Notes under the pieces: model-generated | What the model was told of the DNA's origin: nothing | The model's database searches: none | What the model saw: the letters and a program-made list of their open reading frames with translations, nothing else | Position numbers and translations under genes: made by a program | NCBI RefSeq assembly: GCF_003443995.1 | Contig: NZ_QWEY01000006.1 | Coordinates: 186,001-250,000, forward strand | Source: Pseudotabrizicola alkalilacus | GTDB lineage: Bacteria > Pseudomonadota > Alphaproteobacteria > Rhodobacterales > Rhodobacteraceae | Direction of reading: 5' to 3' | Length of the DNA stretch: 64,000 nucleotides | Shown here: one piece after another, positions 35,207 to 52,315 of the stretch | Position numbering within the stretch: position 1 is the first letter of the stretch | Layout: every line of letters begins with the position of its first letter

Positions 35207-36619
35207 TCAGTCGCTGTCCTTGTTGATCAGCCCGTATTTGCGCAGCTTCACATACAGCGATTGCCGCGACAGGCTAAGCATATCGGCCGCCGCCACCCGG
35301 TTGTTGCGGGTCAGCTCCAGCGCGGTTTCGATGCACATTTTCTCGATGACATCCGTGGTTTCGGCCACAATGTCGCGCAGGGTGGACGAGCCGACCAGCT
35401 CCATCACATTGCGCATCCCCTCTTCATTCGGCACGCCTGCGGGACGGCGCAAACTGTCCGCCCGGCTGACATCGCGCACCACCAGCGCCAGAACCGGATT
35501 GGGGCGGTCATTCAGCCAGCTGGCCGACAGCTCTACCGCCGTCTGCCCCGAGAAATCGGTGGTCAGCCGGGTCGCATAGAGCCGCAACTGCCCGGTGCGC
35601 TTGACGTTATCCATCAGCACCCGCAGATCGACCGCGCCGCGCGCCAGATAATCAGCCAGCGACCGGCCCCGGACCGAGGCGGTATTGGCGCTGTCGGTCA
35701 GGTTCAGAAACGCCTCATTGGCCGATACGATGATGCCATCGGCATCGGTAAACACGATCCCGTCAACGCCATCCTGATACAGCCGCGCCAGATTGCCGGT
35801 CAGGTCATCGCCCTGCGGCGTCACCGTATCGGCATGGTCGAGCTGGCACATCAACAACCGCTCACCCGCAGCGCGGAACATCGTCGGCGTCACCAGAAGC
35901 CGCTTTTGCGACCGGCGCGCCGATAATTCGATTGGCCCGGCACTTTCGGCAACGGCCAGATTGGCCATGCTTTCCAGAAACTCGCCCCGACGCCGGCCCT
36001 CAAACTCTTGTGCGATGGCAGCTCCGATCATATCGGCCCGGCTGCCGCCCAGCAGGGTCGCCGCTGCCGGGTTCAGATCGGTGATCCGCCCGGTGGACAT
36101 CGAGACGATGACAATCGGGTCGCGCCCCACCTCCATCAGCACGCGGTAGCGGGTGTCCGCCTCACGCTGCGCCTCATAATCCCGCTCCAGCGCCAGCTGC
36201 GCAGAAATCAGCTGTTGCTGCACCTCGGCAATCGGGCGCAGATCACGGCCGATCATCAGCACCGAGTCGTCGGACCCGATCCTGTGCAGACTGTAACGCA
36301 CCGGAAATTCCCAGGCGGTCCGGTCGGCATGGTTCAGCTCGATCACCGCCGGGGTGCGCCGGTTGCCCAGATCGGCCAGCCGCGCCTCCAGCTTGCGCCA
36401 GCTTTCGGCAGCCAGAATCGATTGCAGCGAAACGCCTTCCCAATCCGCAACCCGCGCCTGAATACCCTGCGCCGGGTTCACCAGAACCGAAACAACCTTG
36501 TGAGAGGGGGAGATCAAAAGCGCAAGATCACCGGCAGAGGCAATGATCTCGCCCAACAGTTCGGGCGCAATCAGCGGAAGCTTTCCACCGTTCAAAAGGT
36601 GCCGTCCATCCGTAGTCAC
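35207..36619 (-). CDS. ppsR: PpsR/CrtJ, redox- and light-responsive repressor of photosynthesis genes
   Basis: About 470 residues from a GTG at 36619; other possible starts are GTG 36646 and TTG 36595. An N-terminal domain, two PAS domains (about 150-370) and a Fis-type helix-turn-helix at the C-terminus (ELTRNNRVAAADMLSLSRQS) are visible. Two cysteines match the redox pair of R. sphaeroides PpsR by context: one in RLLMCQLDHAD (about C258) and one in VIEKMCIETALE just before the helix-turn-helix (about C429). It binds TGT-N12-ACA and represses bch, crt and puc genes in oxygen. Ten such sites lie in this window. Confidence 0.97.
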   Translation of the reverse strand: MTTDGRHLLNGGKLPLIAPELLGEIIASAGDLALLISPSHKVVSVLVNPAQGIQARVADWEGVSLQSILAAESWRKLEARLADLGNRRTPAVIELNHADRTAWEFPVRYSLHRIGSDDSVLMIGRDLRPIAEVQQQLISAQLALERDYEAQREADTRYRVLMEVGRDPIVIVSMSTGRITDLNPAAATLLGGSRADMIGAAIAQEFEGRRRGEFLESMANLAVAESAGPIELSARRSQKRLLVTPTMFRAAGERLLMCQLDHADTVTPQGDDLTGNLARLYQDGVDGIVFTDADGIIVSANEAFLNLTDSANTASVRGRSLADYLARGAVDLRVLMDNVKRTGQLRLYATRLTTDFSGQTAVELSASWLNDRPNPVLALVVRDVSRADSLRRPAGVPNEEGMRNVMELVGSSTLRDIVAETTDVIEKMCIETALELTRNNRVAAADMLSLSRQSLYVKLRKYGLINKDSD

Positions 36620-36664
36620 CTGACTATCCGTTCTTTTCCTGCACACCAGCCGGCGCGCTTTGAG

Positions 36665-37453
36665 TTATACTGCCATCAGGGTCCGCCTGGCGGTCAGGCC
36701 CAGAGCCTCCACCGCTTTTGGCAGATCGTTGGTCACGATATCCGCCCCTGACACAGCCGCAACGTCCTCCCCCCGTTCCAGTTCCAGTATCGCCCCTCCC
36801 AAGGCGATGCGCAGTCCGGCCGAAGGGTCTTCCTTCAGGGTTTTCACCAAGCCGGTGCAAGTTTCAAGCTTTTCGTGACAGGCAACCGAAATCATTGCAC
36901 CGTCAAAACGCCGTTGCGCCAGAATTGCCGCAAGTTCTGCCTGTGTGGGCGCAATCCGCAGGCAGACCGATACCCCGTTGCGCCGCAACCATCCCGTCGC
37001 CACCACCGCGCCCAGCGTATGCTGCTCGCCCGGCGGCACGATCATCAGCACCGTCGCAGCCCCCGGTATTGCCGTACCACCAGCCACCCAGCCCTTGCTC
37101 ACCTCATGCAGCAAGGTCTGCAGCCGGGCCGACCCGATGCTCACCTCGGCAAACGAGGCAGTGTCATCTTCCCATCTGCGCCCCAGCCTGCGGGCCACTT
37201 CGGGGATATAGTGATCGGCCAGCATCCGGTCAGAGATTTTTGACCGCCTGAAATCGGACCAGAGCCGGTTCATCACGCCGGGATCACGAGACCGGGCCGC
37301 CGCCATCATGGCCGCCACCACCGGCTCTTTCAGCGTGGCACAGGCCGCACTGTCGCGCGCCGCGATTCTGGCCATCGCATCGGTCGCAAGCCGGGTAATA
37401 CCCACACCGCTCAATCCGCGCAGCCCATCGACCGAAAAGTTGCCATCCTGCAT
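36665..37453 (-). CDS. ppaA: PpaA/AerR, cobalamin-binding antirepressor
   Basis: 262 residues from the ATG at 37453, chosen for its GGAG seven bases upstream; ATG 37471 and TTG 37489 are alternatives. It has an N-terminal helical domain and a C-terminal B12-binding Rossmann domain with the axial His in PPGEQHTLGAVVATGWL. With this start the His is residue 145, the number reported for the cobalamin ligand of R. capsulatus AerR. The protein senses light through cobalamin and modulates PpsR/CrtJ. It lies upstream of ppsR on the same strand, 18-45 bases apart depending on the ppsR start. Confidence 0.93.
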   Translation of the reverse strand: MQDGNFSVDGLRGLSGVGITRLATDAMARIAARDSAACATLKEPVVAAMMAAARSRDPGVMNRLWSDFRRSKISDRMLADHYIPEVARRLGRRWEDDTASFAEVSIGSARLQTLLHEVSKGWVAGGTAIPGAATVLMIVPPGEQHTLGAVVATGWLRRNGVSVCLRIAPTQAELAAILAQRRFDGAMISVACHEKLETCTGLVKTLKEDPSAGLRIALGGAILELERGEDVAAVSGADIVTNDLPKAVEALGLTARRTLMAV

Positions 37454-37578
37454 CCCTGGCTCCGAAACCATCTTGCCGGTCCGCCTCAACAGCCGGACCG
37501 GACGACCGGCAGAACCGCACAGGATTTTTCCGAAAACAATGCGCTCCTGGCCCCGACTGTCACTCAGTGACCTTATAT

Positions 37579-37596
37579 TGTCAAATCAAATTGACA
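37579..37596. promoter_or_regulatory. PpsR/CrtJ site, ppaA side
   Basis: TGTCAAATCAAATTGACA, exact TGT-N12-ACA and a near-perfect palindrome, about 125 bases upstream of the ppaA start. Confidence 0.88.
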
Positions 37597-37724
37597 CATG
37601 GCAGATAGGTCAAAACCAGCAAGCCACCCGCAATCTTTTGAACAGGTAGCACAAACCCGTCAATCATGAGCCCAGATGACTGACATATACACCTGACAGG
37701 TCGCGCGCACTTCGCCCGCAATAC

Positions 37725-37742
37725 TGTAAGTTTATGTTGACA
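37725..37742. promoter_or_regulatory. PpsR/CrtJ site, bchF promoter
   Basis: TGTAAGTTTATGTTGACA, exact TGT-N12-ACA. Its last six bases are TTGACA, a consensus -35 for the rightward bchF superoperon. Confidence 0.9.
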
Positions 37743-37764
37743 CTTTCACGCTCGCGTCTAACCT
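37737..37764 (+). promoter_or_regulatory. Candidate bchF superoperon promoter
   Basis: TTGACA (37737-37742), 16-base spacer, TAACCT (37759-37764). The -35 is inside the PpsR site. The leader to the bchF ATG is about 30 bases. The remaining 37454-37724 between ppaA and here holds one other PpsR site and no gene. Confidence 0.55.
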
Positions 37765-37799
37765 GTAAGTGCCACAGACCAAGGGAGGGGCCGCGGCAC

Positions 37800-45881
<8,082 letters not shown>

Positions 45882-45883
45882 TC

Positions 45884-46552
45884 ATGACCGACTATGCCAC
45901 CACCCGCGACCGGGTCGAGCACTACTTCGACCGCACCGCCACCAAGGTGTGGGAGCGCCTGTGCTCTGACGCGCCGGTCAGCCGGATCCGGCAGACCGTG
46001 CGTCAGGGGCGCGATGCGATGCGGGCGATGATGCTGGCGCAATTGCCCGCCGATCTGACCGGCGCGCGCATTCTGGATGCGGGCTGCGGCACCGGGCTGA
46101 TGACGGCAGAGCTGGCCCGGCGCGGGGCCGAGGTGGTGGCGGTGGATATCTCGCCCCAGCTGATCGCGATCGCGCAAGGCCAGCTGGAAGCGCGTTTTGC
46201 CGGTCAAGTGACCTTTGCCGCTGGCGACATGACCGATGCCGCCCATGGCCGGTTTGACCATGTGATCGCGATGGACAGCCTGATTTACTATCATGCCGCC
46301 GACATTACGGCGATTTTGCACCGGCTGGCAGAACGCGCCAGCGGCAATCTGGTGTTTACAGTCGCCCCGCGCACGCCGTTCCTGATGGCGTTTTTCACGC
46401 TGGGCAAGCTGTTCCCGCGCGCTGACCGCTCGCCCACCATGATCCCGCATGCCTTTGACACGCTGTCGAAATCCACCGGGCAAGGTCTTGGCCGCGTGGG
46501 GCGGATCAGCAGCGGGTTCTACATCAGCGACTGTCTGGAGTACCGGCCATGA
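45884..46552 (+). CDS. bchM: Mg-protoporphyrin IX O-methyltransferase
   Basis: 222 residues; SAM motif LDAGCGTGLMTAELARRGAE near residue 64. It methylates the ring C propionate to give the monomethyl ester, the cyclase substrate. Starts two bases after bchL and overlaps lhaA by four bases (ATGA). Confidence 0.97.
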   Translation: MTDYATTRDRVEHYFDRTATKVWERLCSDAPVSRIRQTVRQGRDAMRAMMLAQLPADLTGARILDAGCGTGLMTAELARRGAEVVAVDISPQLIAIAQGQLEARFAGQVTFAAGDMTDAAHGRFDHVIAMDSLIYYHAADITAILHRLAERASGNLVFTVAPRTPFLMAFFTLGKLFPRADRSPTMIPHAFDTLSKSTGQGLGRVGRISSGFYISDCLEYRP

Positions 46553-47988
46553 TCCTGCGCAAGAAGGACATCGCGAAACTGGGCGGGGCGTGGATGCCCT
46601 TTGCCGATGCCGCCTCCGAGGGCCTGCCGATGGGGCAGTTGCTGCGGCTCTCGCTGTTCCAGATCTCGGTCGGGATGGCGACGGTCCTGCTCCTGGGCAC
46701 GCTGAACCGGGTGATGATTGTCGAGCTGTCAATTCCGGCCATGCTGGTGGCGCTGATGATCGCCATTCCGGTGCTGGTCGCCCCGTTCCGCGCGTTTCTG
46801 GGCCATCGCTCGGACACCCACCGAAGCGCGATCGGCTGGAAGCGGGTGCCTTACCTGTGGTTCGGCAGCCTGTGGCAGATGGGTGGCCTTGCGGTGATGC
46901 CGTTCGCGCTGATCGTGCTGTCGGGCGACCAGTATCTTGGGCCACCTTGGGCGGGTGAGGTGCTGGCGGCGCTGGCCTTTCTGATGACCGGGCTGGGCAT
47001 GCACATGACCCAGACCGCCGGTCTGGCCCTCGCTGCCGACCGCGCGAGTGATGAGACCCGGCCACGCGTGGTGGCGCTTTTGTATATCATGTTCCTGCTT
47101 GGCATGGGCGTGTCGGCGGTGATCGTCGGTTACCTGTTGCGCGACTATGACCCGATCACGCTGGTCCGCGTGGTGCAGGGCTGCGGGGCGGCGACGCTGG
47201 TCCTGAACATCATCGCGCTGTGGAAGCAGGAAAAGGTCAGCCCCATGACCCGCGCGCAGCGCGAGGAACCGCGCCCACAGTTCCGCGATGCCTGGCGCGA
47301 TCTGATGGCGGGCGGCACGGCGGGGCGGTTGCTGGCGGTGGTGATGCTGGGCACGCTGGCGTTTCAGATGCAGGATGTGCTGCTGGAGCCGTATGGCGGG
47401 GAGATCCTGGGCCTGTCGGTCGGGGCCACCACGCTGCTGACGGCCGCGTGGGCGGGGGGCGCGCTGATCGGCTTTTTACTCGCGGCGCGCTGGCTGACGC
47501 GGGGGCTGGACCCGTACCGCATGGCCGCGCGCGGCATTCTGGCCGGGATTGCCGCGTTTTCCTGCGTGATCTTTGCTGCCCCGCTCGACAGCACGCTGAT
47601 CTTTTACACCGGCGCTTTCGGCATCGGCTTTGGCGGCGGGCTTTTTGGCATCTCCACCCTCACCGCTGCGATGACCATGCCTGCGCGCGGGCTGGCGGGC
47701 GCGGGTCTGGCGCTTGGCGCATGGGGGGCGGCGCAGGCCACGGCGGCGGGGCTGGCGATCCTGATCGGCGGCACCCTGCGCGATGTGGTCGGCCATCTGG
47801 CCAGCGCCGGAAAACTGGGTGCGCTGACTGACGCGAGCATCGGCTATTCCGCCGTCTATCACCTTGAAATCGGACTGCTTTTTCTAACGCTTATCGCCCT
47901 TGGCCCCTTGGTCAAGGTCAATATCCTGACCCCACCGAAACCGGACGCCGACGGGGGCAAACTCGCCCTTGCCGACTTCCCCACCTGA
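46549..47988 (+). CDS. lhaA: LhaA, LH1 assembly protein (PucC/BCD family)
   Basis: 479 residues with about 12 membrane segments; the N-terminus [20 protein letters not shown] and the segments [20 protein letters not shown] and [20 protein letters not shown] are the LhaA signature. It is required for normal LH1 assembly in R. capsulatus. Paralogue of the protein encoded at 32790-34085. Precedes puhA by 19 bases. Confidence 0.96.
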   Translation: MILRKKDIAKLGGAWMPFADAASEGLPMGQLLRLSLFQISVGMATVLLLGTLNRVMIVELSIPAMLVALMIAIPVLVAPFRAFLGHRSDTHRSAIGWKRVPYLWFGSLWQMGGLAVMPFALIVLSGDQYLGPPWAGEVLAALAFLMTGLGMHMTQTAGLALAADRASDETRPRVVALLYIMFLLGMGVSAVIVGYLLRDYDPITLVRVVQGCGAATLVLNIIALWKQEKVSPMTRAQREEPRPQFRDAWRDLMAGGTAGRLLAVVMLGTLAFQMQDVLLEPYGGEILGLSVGATTLLTAAWAGGALIGFLLAARWLTRGLDPYRMAARGILAGIAAFSCVIFAAPLDSTLIFYTGAFGIGFGGGLFGISTLTAAMTMPARGLAGAGLALGAWGAAQATAAGLAILIGGTLRDVVGHLASAGKLGALTDASIGYSAVYHLEIGLLFLTLIALGPLVKVNILTPPKPDADGGKLALADFPT

Positions 47989-48007
47989 CAACGCGGAGGA
48001 CCATTCC

Positions 48008-48775
48008 ATGGTTGGCGTCACTTTCTTTGGCAATTTCGATCTGGCAAGCCTGTCGATCTGGCTGTTCTGGGGCTTTTTCGCCCTGCTGATCTATTACCTG
48101 CAAACCGAAAACATGCGCGAAGGCTATCCGCTGGAGACCGAAGACGGTCTGCCCGCGCCCAATCAGGGCCCCTTCCCGCTGCCAAAGCCGAAAACATTCC
48201 TTTTGCCCAACGGCAAGGGCAGCGTAACCGTGCCCTCCGCCGAGAATGAGGCGGCGCACCGCCGCACCGATCTGGCGCTTGCCCGCACCGCCGTATCCGA
48301 AGGCTTCCCGCACGCCCCCACCGGCAACCCGATGCTCGATGGCGTCGGCCCCGCCTCATGGGCTCCGCGCCGCGACGAGCCGGAACTGGATGGCCACGGC
48401 CATGCCAAGATCGTGCCGATGGCGCAGGCCCATGGCTTTGCCGTCAGCGCCGGGCGTGACCCGCGTGGCCTGCCGGTGCAGGCCGCCGATCTGGAAGTGG
48501 TGGGTCGGATCTCGGATATGTGGGTCGATGCCCCCGAACAGATGGTCCGCTATCTGGAGGTCGAGCTGAATTCGGGCGAACGCCGCCTGATCCCGATGAC
48601 CATGGCCCGGATCTGGGCCGACCGGGTGCGCGTGCGCGCGATCACCTCGGACCAGTTCGCCGGTATCCCGGCCACCAGATCGCTGACCACGGTGACCAAG
48701 CTCGAGGAAGACAAGATCTCGGCCTATGTCGCCTCGGGCTGGATGTATGCCACGAACCGCAAATACGGGTTCTGA
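48008..48775 (+). CDS. puhA: Photosynthetic reaction centre H subunit
   Basis: 255 residues from the ATG at 48008 after GGAGGA. A single N-terminal membrane helix ([20 protein letters not shown]) and a large cytoplasmic beta-rich domain with [18 protein letters not shown] and the C-terminal region are intact. PuhA caps the L/M core and controls proton delivery to QB. Followed by a strong intercistronic hairpin. Confidence 0.98.
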   Translation: MVGVTFFGNFDLASLSIWLFWGFFALLIYYLQTENMREGYPLETEDGLPAPNQGPFPLPKPKTFLLPNGKGSVTVPSAENEAAHRRTDLALARTAVSEGFPHAPTGNPMLDGVGPASWAPRRDEPELDGHGHAKIVPMAQAHGFAVSAGRDPRGLPVQAADLEVVGRISDMWVDAPEQMVRYLEVELNSGERRLIPMTMARIWADRVRVRAITSDQFAGIPATRSLTTVTKLEEDKISAYVASGWMYATNRKYGF

Positions 48776-48784
48776 TCAAAAAGG

Positions 48785-48810
48785 GGGGCGGCGCGCGCCC
48801 GCGCCGCCCC
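48785..48810 (+). other. puhA-puhB intercistronic hairpin
   Basis: Perfect 11-bp stem GGGGCGGCGCG / CGCGCCGCCCC with a 4-base loop, directly past puhA and followed by GTCTT. It could be a partial terminator or protect the puhA message, which must be more abundant than those of the assembly factors that follow. Confidence 0.8.
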
Positions 48811-48839
48811 GTCTTACCCGCAGATACGGAGGGTCTGAG

Positions 48840-49478
48840 ATGTCGGACCATAATAAGGACTTCGATTTCGAACTGATGCCCGGCGTTCCCGCCGGTCTGC
48901 CAAAGGGGGAAGATATCCTGTGGCAGGGCAAACCGCAGGCCATGGCGCTTGCGCGTGAAGCCTACAAGATCAACTGGATCGCCGGGTATATGCTGGCCGT
49001 CGTGCTGTGGCGCGCCGGTGGGGCCTATGCCGATGGCGGTACCGCGCTGATGCTGGCCACCGGCCTGCCCTATCTGGTGCTGGCGGTTGCGGGCTACGGC
49101 GTGATCTACCTTCTGGCCTGGGCACAGGCGCGGGCCTCGATCTACACCATCACCACCGCCCGCGTAATCCTGCGGATCGGGGCGGCGCTGCCGGTCACCT
49201 ATACCATCCCCTTTGTCCGCATCGCCACCGCCCGGCTTGACCTGAAACCCGGCGGCACCGGCACCATCGCGCTGGAAATCACCAAAGGCATGCGGCTGTC
49301 TTTCGCGGTGCTCTGGCCGCATCTGCGTCCGGGCTTTGCCAAACACACGCAACCGGCCTTCCGCTGCATCGCGGATGCGCGACACGTGGCCCGGCTGCTG
49401 GCCGATGCCGCACAGGCCAAGCTGAATGAACCCGTTGTCACCATGGCCCTCTCGGGTGCCGTGATGGCCGCCGAATAA
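48840..49478 (+). CDS. puhB: PuhB, reaction-centre assembly factor
   Basis: 212 residues from the ATG at 48840, after GGAGGG. Acidic N-terminus with PKGEDILWQGKPQ, then two or three membrane helices (INWIAGYMLAVVLWRAGG, LPYLVLAVAGYGVIYLLAW) and a PH-like cytoplasmic tail with YTITTARVILRIG. Length matches R. capsulatus PuhB (ORF214), which aids reaction-centre and core assembly. Confidence 0.95.
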   Translation: MSDHNKDFDFELMPGVPAGLPKGEDILWQGKPQAMALAREAYKINWIAGYMLAVVLWRAGGAYADGGTALMLATGLPYLVLAVAGYGVIYLLAWAQARASIYTITTARVILRIGAALPVTYTIPFVRIATARLDLKPGGTGTIALEITKGMRLSFAVLWPHLRPGFAKHTQPAFRCIADARHVARLLADAAQAKLNEPVVTMALSGAVMAAE

Positions 49479-49490
49479 GGGGGCGCGCAG

Positions 49491-49958
49491 ATGGCCCAGC
49501 TCCGCACCCTCGCCGACCGTCAATCGCCCGAGCGCGAGATGATCCCCCGCGTGCTGCTTTGGGCGATGTTCGCCCTTGCCATGATCACGCTGGCGATCGT
49601 CAGCCTGTCGGTCCTCACCAACCGCCCGCATGTGGGCGTCCCCCCAGCCGCGACTGCCGTACAAGAGCGGTGGCTGGTTCTGGAAGGCAAGTCAGCACAG
49701 GCGGTTGTGGTCCGCGATGCTGACGGCACCCTGCTGATGGATCTGCCGCATGGCGGGTTCATCACCGTGATCCAGTCTGCCATGGCGCGCGCGCGTCTGG
49801 TGGCCCAGATCGCGGGCAATCCGCCGATGCGGGTTGTGCGCTATGACAACGGCCGCCTTGTGGCTGAAGACCCGGCCACCGGCTGGAGCGCCGAGCTCTA
49901 TGCCTTTGGCGGCGACAACAAAGCCGCGTTCGAACGGCTGCTCGACCAAACCAAATAA
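49491..49958 (+). CDS. puhC: PuhC, photosynthetic complex assembly protein
   Basis: 155 residues: short cytoplasmic N-terminus (PEREMIPRVLL), one membrane helix (about 20-42) and a periplasmic domain with FEGK-like LVLEGKSAQAVVVRDADGTL and DLPHGGFITVIQSAMARAR. Needed for full RC-LH1 levels in R. capsulatus (ORF162b). Starts 12 bases after puhB with a GGGGGCG ribosome site. Confidence 0.94.
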   Translation: MAQLRTLADRQSPEREMIPRVLLWAMFALAMITLAIVSLSVLTNRPHVGVPPAATAVQERWLVLEGKSAQAVVVRDADGTLLMDLPHGGFITVIQSAMARARLVAQIAGNPPMRVVRYDNGRLVAEDPATGWSAELYAFGGDNKAAFERLLDQTK

Positions 49959-49970
49959 GGGAACACAACA

Positions 49971-50267
49971 ATGGCATTCTTCAGCAAAACAAAGGAGCAG
50001 GTGCCCTGCACCGTCGAGGTCAGTCACCGGTTCGAAGCGCTTCACGCCCATGTCAAATTCAACAACGGCGCCGTCGTCCATCCGGGCGACGAGGTGCTGG
50101 TGCATGGCGCGCCGGTGCTGGCCGCCTATGGCGAGCTGATCGTTGAGGACCGCATCGCCACCATCACCCGCGCCACCTGGATCGAGCGTCAATGGGTCAA
50201 ACTGACCGGCGATCTCGACTTCATGGAGTTGTGCGAATTCTCGTTCTCAGAGGAGTTGACGGTATGA
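49971..50267 (+). CDS. bciE: BciE-like auxiliary subunit of the O2-dependent cyclase
   Basis: 98 residues, soluble and beta-rich, starting MAFFSKTKEQVPCTVEVSHR. It sits between puhC and acsF and its stop overlaps the acsF ATG (ATGA), so the two are translationally coupled. From memory, alphaproteobacterial AcsF needs a small partner, BciE, encoded beside acsF in R. sphaeroides; size and position fit. I cannot verify the alignment here, so the symbol is likely rather than certain. Confidence 0.72.
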   Translation: MAFFSKTKEQVPCTVEVSHRFEALHAHVKFNNGAVVHPGDEVLVHGAPVLAAYGELIVEDRIATITRATWIERQWVKLTGDLDFMELCEFSFSEELTV

Positions 50268-51376
50268 AAGACGTGAACGCCGAAAAAGCGCATGACACCA
50301 CGCATGGCGAGCTGCACGCCGAACTTGCCGGAAAGTTCGACACCACCGCAATGGCGACCGATACCACCCTTCTGAACCCGCGCTTCTACACCACCGACTT
50401 TGACGAAATGGACCGCATTGATGTCACACCGGTGCGCGCCGAATGGGATGTGCTGATCGCGCAGATGAAATCCGACCCCAACAAGGGCCATTTCAAGAAA
50501 AACGCCGATTGGGATCACGTGGATTGGGCCGGCATGGAGCCGCATCTGCGCGCCGAATTCATCGACTTTCTGGTGTCGTCCTGCACCGCCGAATTCTCCG
50601 GCTGCGTGCTCTACAAGGAAATGAAACGCCGCGGCAACAATCCCGACATCTGCGAGCTGTTCAACTACATGGCGCGCGATGAGGCGCGGCATGCCGGTTT
50701 CATCAACGACGCCCTGCGCGAGGCGGGGGTGGCGGTGAACCTTGGCTTCCTGACCAAGGCCAAGAAATACACCTATTTCCGACCAAAGTTTATCTACTAT
50801 GCCACCTACCTGTCCGAGAAAATCGGCTACGCTCGCTACATCACGATCTACCGCCACCTGGAGGCGCACCCCGAGCATCGCTTTCACCCGATTTTCAAAT
50901 GGTTCCGCGAATGGTGCAACGACGAGTTCAGTCATGGTGAGGCGTTTGCCCTGCTGATGCGCACCGACCCCAAGCTGACAACAACCTGGGCCAACAAGCT
51001 GTGGATCCGGTTCTTTCTGACGGCGGTGTATTCCACCATGTGGGTGCGCGACCATGCCCGCAAGGATTTCCATGAGGCGTTGGGGGTCGACATCGACTGG
51101 TATGATCAGGAGGTGTACCGCAAGACCAGCGCCATCGCGCGGCAGGTGTTCCCGGTCGAGCTTGACATCGACCACCCGCGCTGGATCCCCGGCCTGCGCC
51201 GCATGAACGCGGCCATGCTGGATATGGAAGCCGGGCGCAAAACCGGCGGCATCAAGGGTCGGCTGACCAATGCCTGGGGAACACTGCGGGCCCTCACCGC
51301 GTTTGCCTCGCTGTATCTGATCCCGGTCAAGCACACGACTCCGCCCGCTTCGGTGCGGCTGGAACCGGCGTATTGA
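50264..51376 (+). CDS. acsF: Aerobic Mg-protoporphyrin IX monomethyl ester cyclase
   Basis: 370 residues from the ATG at 50264. Di-iron oxygenase with two E-x-x-H motifs, DEARHAG (E140, H143) and DEFSHGE (E221, H224). It uses O2 to form the fifth ring of the bacteriochlorophyll macrocycle. Because no anaerobic cyclase gene (bchE) is in the cluster, this enzyme is the only cyclase encoded in the window. Confidence 0.97.
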   Translation: MKDVNAEKAHDTTHGELHAELAGKFDTTAMATDTTLLNPRFYTTDFDEMDRIDVTPVRAEWDVLIAQMKSDPNKGHFKKNADWDHVDWAGMEPHLRAEFIDFLVSSCTAEFSGCVLYKEMKRRGNNPDICELFNYMARDEARHAGFINDALREAGVAVNLGFLTKAKKYTYFRPKFIYYATYLSEKIGYARYITIYRHLEAHPEHRFHPIFKWFREWCNDEFSHGEAFALLMRTDPKLTTTWANKLWIRFFLTAVYSTMWVRDHARKDFHEALGVDIDWYDQEVYRKTSAIARQVFPVELDIDHPRWIPGLRRMNAAMLDMEAGRKTGGIKGRLTNAWGTLRALTAFASLYLIPVKHTTPPASVRLEPAY

Positions 51377-51390
51377 CCGCACACCATCAT

Positions 51391-51410
51391 ATCACCGCGA
51401 CAGCGGTGAT
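51391..51410 (+). other. Hairpin after acsF
   Basis: Perfect stem ATCACCGC-GACA-GCGGTGAT, 14 bases past the acsF stop. Confidence 0.7.
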
Positions 51411-51444
51411 TGCGGCGGCAGGATGGGCGCGTCCCGCCGCCGCG

Positions 51445-51474
51445 CGTGGCCCCTCTGGTATCAGGGGGGCCACG
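51445..51474 (+). promoter_or_regulatory. Hairpin sequestering the puhE ribosome site
   Basis: CGTGGCCCC (51445-51453) pairs with GGGGCCACG (51466-51474); the AGGGGGG Shine-Dalgarno of puhE lies at the loop edge and in the 3' strand, one base from the ATG. Folding would hide the start. Confidence 0.6.
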
Positions 51475-51475
51475 A

Positions 51476-52315
51476 ATGACTGACCTATGGAGCATGACTA
51501 ACCCATGGATCGCGGCTCTGTCAGCCCTTTTCCTGTGGTGGTTTTCGACCGGCATCATCCTGTGGCGGGTGCGCCGGGCCGACAATCAGGGCCATGACGC
51601 GCATCTGTGGTCGGTTCTGCTGGGCCTGCCCTTGTTGCTGGGCGGGGTGGTCGGCCTGAACGAAACGCTGACCGACACCAGCCCGCAAGGCGCCTACCTC
51701 GCCTTTCTCTCCGCCCTCGCGGTCTGGGGCTGGGTCGAACTGGCGTTTCTGTCGGGCATCATTGCCGGGCCGAACACAAAGCCATGCCCCCCCGATGCGC
51801 CCCTGTCAGACCGCTTCCTGCGCGCCATCGGCACGATCCTGTGGCACGAAATCCTGCTGATCACCCTGCTCTGCGCCCTTGTGATCCTGTCCCACGATGC
51901 GCCCAACATCTTTGGGTTGTGGACCTTTGCCATCCTGTTCTTTGCCCGTATTTCCGCCAAACTGAACCTGTTCTTCGGCGTCCCGCGCATCCACACCGAA
52001 TTCCTGCCGCGCCCGCTCGCCCATCTGGCCAGCCACTTCCGCCGCGCGCCGATGAATGCGGTGTTCCCGGTCTCGATCACCGCGCTCAGCTATGCCTCCT
52101 ACTGCTTCACCGAGCGCGCCCTCACCGCCGCCCCCCCCGGCGCGCTGATCGGCTTTACCCTGCTATCCGCCCTGACCCTGCTCGCCCTGCTGGAGCATTG
52201 GTTCATGGTCATCCCGCTTCCCGACCAAAAGCTCTGGCGCTGGATGCTGCCAGAGCGCAAATCACCCCTCCCTTCCCGACCAGCGACGTTGAAAGAGAAC
52301 ACCCATGGACTTTGA
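51476..52315 (+). CDS. puhE: PuhE, membrane protein affecting bacteriochlorophyll production
   Basis: 279 residues from the ATG at 51476, with about seven membrane segments starting [20 protein letters not shown] and [20 protein letters not shown] near the middle. DUF3623 family as I recall; PuhE loss in R. capsulatus alters bacteriochlorophyll levels. The ribosome site is inside a stable hairpin. Overlaps hemA by 11 bases. Confidence 0.93.
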   Translation: MTDLWSMTNPWIAALSALFLWWFSTGIILWRVRRADNQGHDAHLWSVLLGLPLLLGGVVGLNETLTDTSPQGAYLAFLSALAVWGWVELAFLSGIIAGPNTKPCPPDAPLSDRFLRAIGTILWHEILLITLLCALVILSHDAPNIFGLWTFAILFFARISAKLNLFFGVPRIHTEFLPRPLAHLASHFRRAPMNAVFPVSITALSYASYCFTERALTAAPPGALIGFTLLSALTLLALLEHWFMVIPLPDQKLWRWMLPERKSPLPSRPATLKENTHGL

